In this document: positions 41,643 through 48,811 of the stretch, piece after piece
Layout of the letters: every line of letters begins with the position of its first letter
Position numbering within the stretch: position 1 is the first letter of the stretch
NCBI GenBank assembly: GCA_963710135.1
Contig: CAVPYY010000003.1
Coordinates: 620,001 to 684,000 of the forward strand
Reading direction: 5' to 3'
Length of the DNA: 64,000 nucleotides
Source of the DNA: SG8-30 sp963710135
GTDB lineage: Bacteria; Pseudomonadota; Gammaproteobacteria; Steroidobacterales; Steroidobacteraceae
Made by a program: the position numbers and the translations under genes
Notes under the pieces: model-generated
Told to the model about the DNA's origin: nothing
The model's database searches: none
The model's input: the letters and a program-made list of their open reading frames with translations, nothing else

Positions 41643-42725
41643 ATGACGGAAGCAACGGACCCGGTCCCGGCGCAGCGCCGGTTCGAATTCACCGGTAGCG
41701 GCGGCGAGTACTTCCGGATCTGGATCGTCAATCTGGCGCTGTCGATCCTGACGCTGGGAATCTACTCGGCCTGGGCCAAGGTGCGGCGCCTCAAGTACTT
41801 CCATGGCAACACTCGTCTCGACGGCCACGCTTTCGACTATCACGGCCAGCCGCTGGCCATCCTCAAGGGACGGCTGATCGGCGTTGCACTGCTGATCGTC
41901 TACGTCTTCCTCACCGAGACGCAGCCCTACCTGACAGCCGTGCTGCTGCCGGCGGTCTGGCTCGCGATCCCCTGGATCGCCACGCGGTCTCGGATCTTTC
42001 AGATGCGCATGACGTCCTATCGCGGCGTGCGCTTCGACTTCGAGGCGGATTATCGGGGTGCCATCCGCGCGCTGCTGCTGGCGCCCCTGGCCAGCATCCT
42101 GTCCCTGGGCCTGGCGTTACCGTGGGCGACACGCGAGCGTTATCGCTGGTTGATTGGCAACACCGCGTACGGACGGACGTACTTCGAACTGGATGTGGGA
42201 CTCAGGCCTCTCGCGCGTGCAGCGCTGGTGGCCGTACCCGTGCTGGTGCTGGCCGTCGTCGTGGTGATCGGCGGGATTTCCGTTGGGTATCGTTTAGTAG
42301 CATGGTACTCGGCGAGGCTTGCGGATCCTGACCTCCACCCCGTCTTGCGCCAGGCCATTCTGCTTAGCGTTTTTGTCATACCGTACCTGTTGATGCTGCT
42401 GGTGGGATACATCGGTCTGGCACTGTGGAGGAGCATGGTGCTGAACGCGACGCTGTCGGCCAGCAGGCTCGGTCCGGCGCAAGTGGAGTGCAACCTGTCC
42501 CCACGCCGCCTGGCCTGGATTTACCTCAGCAACTTCCTTGGCATCGTGCTGACACTCGGAATGTTCATCCCCTGGGCGCAGGTCAGGTCGGCCCGCTACC
42601 AGCTCGAGTCGACGGGTTACTCTGCGTCTGTACCGCTCGACTCAATGGTTGCAGCGGAGAGCGAGCGCTCCACCGCCACGGGCGAGGAACTCGGCGAGTT
42701 AATGGACGTCGACGTTTCGATATGA
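41643..42725 (+). CDS. DUF898 (YjgN-like) inner-membrane protein
   Basis: A 360-residue membrane protein. Two copies of the family repeat are visible: FTGSGGEYFRIWIVNLALSILTLGIYSAWAKVRRLKYF near the N-terminus and YLSNFLGIVLTLGMFIPWAQVRSARYQLE near the C-terminus, with several helices between. YjgN-family function is unknown. ATG 41643 is preferred because an AGGGAGCGG ribosome site precedes it. The stop overlaps the M48 protease start (ATGA), and this pairing of DUF898 with a membrane protease recurs in Proteobacteria. Confidence 0.87.
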   Translation: MTEATDPVPAQRRFEFTGSGGEYFRIWIVNLALSILTLGIYSAWAKVRRLKYFHGNTRLDGHAFDYHGQPLAILKGRLIGVALLIVYVFLTETQPYLTAVLLPAVWLAIPWIATRSRIFQMRMTSYRGVRFDFEADYRGAIRALLLAPLASILSLGLALPWATRERYRWLIGNTAYGRTYFELDVGLRPLARAALVAVPVLVLAVVVVIGGISVGYRLVAWYSARLADPDLHPVLRQAILLSVFVIPYLLMLLVGYIGLALWRSMVLNATLSASRLGPAQVECNLSPRRLAWIYLSNFLGIVLTLGMFIPWAQVRSARYQLESTGYSASVPLDSMVAAESERSTATGEELGELMDVDVSI

Positions 42726-43759
42726 CCGAAATCGGCGCGCTCTTCTACGACGGACGCACTTCGGCTCCGCGGGAAGCCAGGCTGCGCTTCGACCCGGACG
42801 GCAACCTGCGCATTGCACTGCCTACTGAGGAACGGCGTTACCGAATCACCGAGATCCGCATCAGCGATCGCGTCGGCGCCGCGGCGACGCGTCCGATCGA
42901 GTTCCCGGACGGCGCCGTTGCGCATGTCGCGCCGGACGTCGACGTGGACCGGATGCTCGACAGCCTGAATGGCGCACGCGCTGCGGGCTGGCTGCGGCGC
43001 ATCGAGGGCCGCTGGCACTATGCGCTGGCTTCGCTTGCACTGTGCCTGGCTGCGGCGATCGGCTTTGCCGTCTACGGACTGCCGGCACTGGCACGAGTCG
43101 TAACAGATCGGATTCCCGCCTCGGTGGAGGCGAAGATCGGCATCGAGGGCCTGGCGCGACTGGATGACGGCTGGTTCGAGTCATCGAAGTTGCCGGCGGA
43201 ACGGCAGGAGGAGCTGCGCGCGGCGTTTCAGCAGTCCGTCGCCGGGCAGGTCGAGCCAGGGATTCCGCTGCGGCTCGAGTTCCGTTCAAGTGAGCGCATC
43301 GGCGCCAACGCGCTGGCTCTGCCCGGCGGGATCATCGTGATGACGGATGATCTGGTCGGCCTTGCCGAACACGACGAGGAGTTGTTAGCGGTGCTGGCCC
43401 ATGAAGCTGGCCATGTTGCGGGCCGTCACAGCCTGCAGCGGCTGACACAAAGCCTCGGAATGGCCTTGATCCTGACCGCGCTGACCGGCGACATGGTCGG
43501 GCCGGGATCGCTGATCGCGGCCTTGCCGGCCGTGGTGACCCAGGCAGAATACTCGCGGCGCAATGAGCGCGAAGCGGACGCTTTCGCCTTTCGCTGGGCT
43601 GACGAGCGTGGTATCGACCGCCGGCGGCTTACCGACCTGCTTGCCAGGGTGGAGGCGGCACAGGGAGGGCTCTCGCTGCCCACGTTGTTCTCGACCCATC
43701 CGTCGACAGCGGAACGCGAGCGGGCGGCCGCGGAGGGATCGTCGCGGGCAGTGCCCTAG
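42722..43759 (+). CDS. Membrane-anchored M48-family metallopeptidase
   Basis: A 345-residue zinc protease. The catalytic HEAGH motif is at residues 227-231 (VLAHEAGHVAGRH), with the third zinc ligand E284 in RNEREADAFAF. The N-terminal ~100 residues form a separate soluble domain before a transmembrane helix (YALASLALCLAAAIGFAVYGL). ALPGGIIVMTDDL is typical of M48C/BepA-HtpX relatives. It is translationally coupled to the DUF898 gene. Its last base pairs form CTAG, shared with the stop of convergent dinB. Confidence 0.9.
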   Translation: MTEIGALFYDGRTSAPREARLRFDPDGNLRIALPTEERRYRITEIRISDRVGAAATRPIEFPDGAVAHVAPDVDVDRMLDSLNGARAAGWLRRIEGRWHYALASLALCLAAAIGFAVYGLPALARVVTDRIPASVEAKIGIEGLARLDDGWFESSKLPAERQEELRAAFQQSVAGQVEPGIPLRLEFRSSERIGANALALPGGIIVMTDDLVGLAEHDEELLAVLAHEAGHVAGRHSLQRLTQSLGMALILTALTGDMVGPGSLIAALPAVVTQAEYSRRNEREADAFAFRWADERGIDRRRLTDLLARVEAAQGGLSLPTLFSTHPSTAERERAAAEGSSRAVP

Positions 43760-44919
43760 CGTTCGAGTGAACTGCCACGCTTGACGGCCGCGGTGCCGAA
43801 CTTCTCGCGTATCTGGTCGAGCGTCGAATCGATCCGTCCGGGCCGGGTGTCTGCCGGGGCCTCGAACAGGTCGAGCTGTTCGGCCGGTGCGAGGTGCCCC
43901 ACGCCCACGCCAAGCAGGCGCACCGCGACCCGCGGGTGTTCCTCGAACCAGCGTCTCAGCAGCGCCGTCGCCACCTCCACGATCAGCCGGGTTTCGTGGG
44001 TCGCCGGGGTGAAGCTGCGCTGCCGCGTGAAGGTGACGAAGTCGCGCTGCCGGACCTTGATGGCTACCAGCCCCGCGGCCAGCCGCTTGTCGCGCAGGCG
44101 CGCGGCGGTGCGGTCGGCAAGTCGCGCGAGGTGAGCCTCCAGCTGCCGGTGGTCGTGGATGTCGGTGTCGAAGGTCTCCTCCGAACTGATCTGCTGCTCG
44201 TCGCTGTCCGATACGACCGGGCGCTCGTCGATGCCGGCCGCGCGCTCGCGCATGGTGCGCGAGTCGCGTCCGAACAAGGGCCAGAGCACGCTGTCGGGCG
44301 CGGTGCGCAATTGCCCAAGCGTGAACAGGCCCTGGGACTCGAGCAGCGCGGCAGTCTTGCGGCCGATGCCGTGCAGTCGTCCGACCGGCATCGGGTCGAG
44401 GATCGCCTGCACCTCGCCGGGCTCGATCACCCTGAGGCCGTCGGGCTTGTCCATTTCGGAGGCGAGCTTGGCCAGCAGCTTGTTGTGCGCGACGCCCACC
44501 GAGGCCGTCAGGCCGGTACGGGCGCGGATGCGCGCCTTGATCTCGCGGCCCATGTCGCGCGGGTGCCCGAGCAGTGCCCTGCTGCCGGACACGTCCAGGA
44601 AAGCCTCGTCCAGCGACAGGCCTTCGATCACGTCGGTGAACTCACCGAAAATCACAAACACCTGATGCGAGACTTCCTTGTATCGCGCCATGCGCGGCCG
44701 GACGCAGACCAGGTGCGGGCAGCGCTTCAGCGCTTCGCGCGTCGGCATGGCGGAACGGATGCCGAAGCGCCGCGCTTCGTAGCTCGCGGCGGCCACCACG
44801 CCCCGGCCGCCGGTACCGCCGACGATCAGCGGCTTGCCGGCCAGCGACGGATCGTCGTGCACTTCCACCGACGCGTAGAACGCGTCCATGTCGACGTGCA
44901 ATATGGCGCGATCGTTCAT
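43756..44919 (-). CDS. dinB: DNA polymerase IV (translesion)
   Basis: A 387-residue Y-family polymerase for error-prone lesion bypass. The catalytic motifs ILHVDMDAFYASVE (first Asp pair) and GLSLDEAFLDVS (SxDE) are intact, as are the helix-hairpin-helix region MPVGRLHGIGRKTAALL and a little-finger domain. The C-terminal EQLDLFEAP is a beta-clamp-binding type motif (QLDLF). The length is slightly above E. coli DinB (351). It converges on the M48 gene with a 4-base overlap. No LexA box is obvious in the short upstream gap. Confidence 0.95.
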   Translation of the reverse strand: MNDRAILHVDMDAFYASVEVHDDPSLAGKPLIVGGTGGRGVVAAASYEARRFGIRSAMPTREALKRCPHLVCVRPRMARYKEVSHQVFVIFGEFTDVIEGLSLDEAFLDVSGSRALLGHPRDMGREIKARIRARTGLTASVGVAHNKLLAKLASEMDKPDGLRVIEPGEVQAILDPMPVGRLHGIGRKTAALLESQGLFTLGQLRTAPDSVLWPLFGRDSRTMRERAAGIDERPVVSDSDEQQISSEETFDTDIHDHRQLEAHLARLADRTAARLRDKRLAAGLVAIKVRQRDFVTFTRQRSFTPATHETRLIVEVATALLRRWFEEHPRVAVRLLGVGVGHLAPAEQLDLFEAPADTRPGRIDSTLDQIREKFGTAAVKRGSSLER

Positions 44920-44961
44920 GCCGGCAGCATAGGCCGCGCGGCTCGCGGCGGAAAGCCGCGG

Positions 44962-46193
44962 CTACAGCGAGAGCATCGAGTACACGACTCCCACCACCAG
45001 CGTCACGCCGAGCAGCACGAAGTAGAGGAGCCGATCGCGATGAACTTCACCGCCGTGCGCCGGCGGCTCTCGCCGTAGACGACCCGCATGGCGCGGAACA
45101 CGTACCAGGGCAGGTAGGCCGTCAGCAGCAGCGTCACGATGCCCAGCAGGCCGATGCAGGGGCAGTTCGATCCTCGCCACGGCGTCCAGGACGCTGGTGA
45201 CGATCAGCCACAGGAACACGAACGCGTGCACGTGCAGGAACAGTGATCAGGTGCTCGGCGTACAGTCTTCGTGGGCGCCAGTAGAACAGCATGGCCACTG
45301 CGGCCATCAGTGGCAGGAACAGGAACATCAGCTTGGGCGCTTCTTCAGGAACACCTCTCCCAGCGCTTGCCCTGAACTACCTCCGTTGCAGCGCGCTTGC
45401 CAACCCGCGTCGGCGCGTCGAGCCTCGATGGCCGGCAGGCCTGTCCGCTGCCGCTTCTCGGCGTCGATGCTTCGGCCAACCGAACCGCAATCTGCGCACC
45501 TCGCGTTCGGGCGCTTCGTCGCAGGCAGCAGTCGCGGAGCGTTCCGACCGTCACCAGGTCGGCGTCGATCAACAGCGCCGAGAGCGCGAAGAACGCCAGG
45601 CTGATGATCAGGTACAGCCGGAACGGCGGCAGGTAGCGCTGCCGCCGGCCCGCGATGAATTCCCGGGTCAGCTCGCCAGGCTTCAGGACCAGCGAGCGCA
45701 GCGTTCGCCATACCCTGGAGTCCAGGTGCAGCGCCGAATGTACGACGTCATGGGTCACGTCGCTGATCGACAGGACGTGCACGGCGGTCGACTGCCCGCA
45801 CTCCACGCAATACTTGCCGGTCACCACGGCGTCGCAGTTCTGGCACCGGGCGGGCGGGGCCGACAGGCGCTCGGCGGCATCTCCAGGGACGAGCACCCGG
45901 CGCGTGTAGCTGACCTTGTCGCCGAAGTGCTGCAGGGCGTCCGCGCGCAGGCGCGGCGCGTCCTCGCGCAGATAGCGTTCCAGGGCTTCGCGGCTGGCCA
46001 GCCGGTACTGCGTGCGGCGCACCGGCAGCTCCCCCGCGTCCACATCTGGAACCTGGATCTCCGCGCCGGTGAAGCCGTCACAGGCCAGCACGTCGCGAAC
46101 GTGCCCGGGCAACCAGGCGTCGAACGCGGCGACGATCGAGGGATCGAGCCGGCACTCGACTTCGTAGATGAGCGGCGTCGCTTCGGGCTGCAT
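44962..46193 (-). pseudogene. DUF4286-DUF3667 membrane protein, broken by several frameshifts
   Basis: The intact N-terminal part runs from ATG 46193: a DUF4286 domain (IYEVECRLDPSIVAAFDAWL, residues ~8-100), a zinc-ribbon CQNCDAVVTGKYCVECGQ, and the DUF3667 start (LTREFIAGRRQRYLPPFRLYLIIS). After about 45550 the frame changes repeatedly. Protein-like segments appear in different frames: QALGEVFLKKRP, KLMFLFLPLMAAVAMLFYWRPRRLYAEHLI, HVHAFVFLWLIVTSVLDAVA, LLLTAYLPWYVFRAMRVVYGE and LLYFVLLGVTLVVGVVYSML. Shifts are needed near 45330, 45244, 45157 and 45030, plus one between about 45500 and 45550. Function is unknown. Confidence 0.75.
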
Positions 46194-46209
46194 GCCGCCC
46201 GAGTCTAGC

Positions 46210-46467
46210 TCAGCGACGTGGCGCCGGCGTTTCCCGGGAGGGATCCTTGATGCGGGTCTGGGGACAGGCGCCGCAGCCCGACGCCGCCGTATTCCTGGCA
46301 GCTCGCTCGATCCGCTCGCCGAGGCGCGCCAGCGGCGCCGGGCCACGACCGAGCCACCGCGCCACCCAGGCCGCCAGGCGCGGGCGGCTGCGCGCAGGGG
46401 TCAGCGCCCAGACGGCGTAGCCCGCGCTCGCGAGCACCAGCACCCCGGTGATGAGGCCCTGCCACAT
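46210..46467 (-). CDS. Small membrane protein following feoB
   Basis: An 85-residue protein with one N-terminal transmembrane helix (WQGLITGVLVLASAGYAVWAL), a basic linker, and a Cys-containing tail (ASGCGACPQTRIKD). It starts one base after the feoB stop, so it is almost certainly cotranscribed. Its position matches that of FeoC-like or Feo-associated Cys-rich proteins, but it lacks a winged-helix fold. The C-G-x-C pair could bind iron or a cluster; this is inference. Confidence 0.72.
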   Translation of the reverse strand: MWQGLITGVLVLASAGYAVWALTPARSRPRLAAWVARWLGRGPAPLARLGERIERAARNTAASGCGACPQTRIKDPSRETPAPRR

Positions 46468-46468
46468 G

Positions 46469-48340
46469 TCAGGCTCCCAGCGCGAGCGCCACGCGGTAGG
46501 TGACGAACGCACCGGCGTAGGCCAGCGCGAACAGATAGCCGGCCATCACCAGCGGATAGCGCCAGCCGCCGGTTTCGCGCTTCACCACGACCAGTGTCGA
46601 CAGGCACTGTGGCGCAAAGACGTACCAGGCAAGCAGCGACAGCGCGGTGGCCAGGCTCCAGGTGCTGGCAATCATCGGGGTCAGGGTCGCGGCCACGCTC
46701 TCGTCCGCTGCCGAGAGCGAGTAGACGGTGCCGAGCGCACCGACCGCCACTTCGCGCGCCGCCAGACCGGGCACCAGCGCGATCGAGATCTGCCAGTTGA
46801 ACCCGATGGGCGCGAGCACCACCTCCAGCGCGCGGCCGATCATGCCGGCGAAGCTGTAGTAGATCGTGGGCATCGTGGCGCCCGCGGGCGCGGCAGGGTA
46901 GCTGCCGAGGAACCACAGCAGCACCATCATGGCGAGGATGATGCCGCCGACCCGGCGCAGGAAGATGCGCGCGCGCTCCCACAGGCCGATGGCGAGGTTC
47001 CTGAAGCTCGGCCAGTGGTACTCGGGCAGCTCGAGCAGCAGCGGGTGATAGCTGGCCTTGAGCGCGGTGCGCTTGAGCACCACGGCGACCAGCAGCGCGG
47101 CCACCACGCCGGCGAGGTACAGCGTGAACAGCACCAGGCCCTGCAGGTTGAACCAGCCGACCTGGCGGGCCGGGATGAACGCGCCGATCAGCAAGGCGTA
47201 GACCGGCAGCCGCGCGGAGCAGGTCATCAGCGGGGCGATGAGTATGGTCGCCATGCGGTCGCGCACGTTCGGGATGGTGCGCGTCGCCATGATGCCCGGA
47301 ATGGCGCAGGCAAAACTCGACAGCAGCGGGATGAACGCGCGCCCGGAGAGCCCTACGCTGCCCATGACCCGGTCCAGCAGGTAGGCGGCGCGCGGCAGGT
47401 AGCCGCTCTCCTCCAGCGCGAGGATGAACAGGAACAGGATCAGGATCTGCGGCAGGAAGACCAGCACGCTGCCCGCGCCGGCGATGACGCCGTCGACCAG
47501 CAGGCTGCGTAGCGGACCGGGGGACATGGTGTCGTGCAGCGCGTTGCCGAGACCGGATACGCCCGCGTCGATCAGCTCCATCGGCAGCGCCGCCCAGCTG
47601 AAGACGGCCTGGAACACCGCGAACAGCAGGGCGGCGAGCACGGCGAGCCCGATCACCGGATGCATCACGACCCGGTCGAGCTGCTCGAGCGCGCGCTCGC
47701 GCGCCGGCTCGCGATAGCCGATGACGTCCAGGATGCGGCGCGCCTCGCGCTGCGTGTCGACGATCTCGTCGTGCGACGGATCCGCGTAGCCGATGGCGGT
47801 CCGGGGCAGGCGCGGCTCGAACTTCTCGAGGTGATCGATCAGCCCGTGCGCGCCGCCGGCGGCCACGGCCACGGTCTCGATCACCGGGACGCCGATCTCC
47901 CGTTCCAGTGCCCCGGCATCGAGCCGGTAGCCGCGATTGCGCGCGATGTCGCTCATGTTCAGCGCCACCACCATGGGCACACCGAGGCGGGCGAGCTCCA
48001 GCACGAGGCGCAGGTTCAGCCTGAGGTTCGTGGCGTCGACCACGCAGACGATGGCCTCGGGCGGGCGCTCGCCGGCCAGCCGTCCGAGCACCGCGTCACG
48101 GGTGATCGCCTCGTCGAGGGAAGTGGGCGTGAGGCTGTAGGTGCCGGGCAGGTCGAGGATCCGGTAGCTGCGCCCGCTGTGGCCGACGAAACGGCCTTCC
48201 TTGCGCTCGACCGTGACGCCGGCGTAATTCGCGACTTTCTGATGGCTGCCCGTCAGCCGGTTGAACAGCGCGGTCTTGCCCGAGTTCGGGACGCCGACGA
48301 GCGCGAGCCGAAGCTCGCCCGCCAGCGTTTCGGCGTTCAT
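46469..48340 (-). CDS. feoB: Ferrous iron transporter FeoB
   Basis: A 623-residue GTP-gated Fe(II) transporter. The N-terminal G domain shows GVPNSGKTALFN (G1), the G3 DLPGTYSL and NMSD (G4), followed by a helical GDI spacer and a membrane part with two Gate motifs (PLLSSFACAIPGIMATRTI and PLMTCSARLPVYALLIGAF, the latter with the conserved Cys). It is somewhat short relative to E. coli FeoB (773). The start overlaps feoA by 4 bases; a Fur-like box lies upstream of feoA. Confidence 0.95.
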   Translation of the reverse strand: MNAETLAGELRLALVGVPNSGKTALFNRLTGSHQKVANYAGVTVERKEGRFVGHSGRSYRILDLPGTYSLTPTSLDEAITRDAVLGRLAGERPPEAIVCVVDATNLRLNLRLVLELARLGVPMVVALNMSDIARNRGYRLDAGALEREIGVPVIETVAVAAGGAHGLIDHLEKFEPRLPRTAIGYADPSHDEIVDTQREARRILDVIGYREPARERALEQLDRVVMHPVIGLAVLAALLFAVFQAVFSWAALPMELIDAGVSGLGNALHDTMSPGPLRSLLVDGVIAGAGSVLVFLPQILILFLFILALEESGYLPRAAYLLDRVMGSVGLSGRAFIPLLSSFACAIPGIMATRTIPNVRDRMATILIAPLMTCSARLPVYALLIGAFIPARQVGWFNLQGLVLFTLYLAGVVAALLVAVVLKRTALKASYHPLLLELPEYHWPSFRNLAIGLWERARIFLRRVGGIILAMMVLLWFLGSYPAAPAGATMPTIYYSFAGMIGRALEVVLAPIGFNWQISIALVPGLAAREVAVGALGTVYSLSAADESVAATLTPMIASTWSLATALSLLAWYVFAPQCLSTLVVVKRETGGWRYPLVMAGYLFALAYAGAFVTYRVALALGA

Positions 48341-48645
48341 GGGGTCGAGCCGGTGCCGCGTGTGACCATGACGGCTGCTGCCTCGCGGCGGCGCAGGGCG
48401 AACAGGCTGCGACCGAGGCGCACGGCGATCGGGTCGTCGCCGGGCCAAATGGTCCCCACGACCTGCAGTGGCTCGCCCGGAATGAAGCCGAGTTCGAGCA
48501 GACGCTGGGCGAGCGTGGAACGCACTTCGTCACCGAGATCCTGGTGATCGTCGCGCACGCCGACCACCCGCCCGACTTCGCCCTTGACGAGCGTCGACAG
48601 GGCGACGGGAAGCAGCGGCGTATGGTCGGGAGGTTGCTGGGTCAT
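48337..48645 (-). CDS. feoA: Ferrous iron transport protein FeoA
   Basis: A 102-residue cytosolic SH3-like protein, slightly longer than usual (75-90) owing to its N-terminal tail. Core motifs are LGDEVRSTLAQRLLELGFIPGEPLQVVG and DPIAVRLGRSLFALRRREAAAVMV. It supports FeoB-dependent Fe(II) uptake. GGAG lies 8 bases before the ATG. It leads the feoA-feoB-small-protein operon behind a Fur-box-like palindrome. Confidence 0.93.
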   Translation of the reverse strand: MTQQPPDHTPLLPVALSTLVKGEVGRVVGVRDDHQDLGDEVRSTLAQRLLELGFIPGEPLQVVGTIWPGDDPIAVRLGRSLFALRRREAAAVMVTRGTGSTP

Positions 48646-48681
48646 GCGGCGGATCTCCGGAACGAGATCCTAGCTGAAATC

Positions 48682-48700
48682 GCGAACGATTATCGTTAGC
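48682..48700. promoter_or_regulatory. Fur-box-like operator upstream of feoA
   Basis: The 19-base GCGAACGATTATCGTTAGC is a palindrome around its central base with one mismatched pair. Read on the minus strand it matches the classical Fur consensus at 14 of 19 positions. It lies 37 bases upstream of the feoA ATG, so iron-dependent repression of feoAB is expected. Confidence 0.75.
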
Positions 48701-48811
48701 GTTTCCCGCAATGCAACATCGGTCGCAAAACCGACATCGCGGGCTGCCGTCGGCTTATGTGCACCCGGGCGGCGGCTCGGCGGGGCCCTCTGGCCCCGCC
48801 TGGCGCCGGGC

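Noticed and set aside
40337..41731. 465-codon open extension upstream of exeA on the minus strand
   Set aside because: It is exactly antisense to the conserved enoyl reductase gene and has no family features; such open frames are common on the opposite strand in high-GC DNA.
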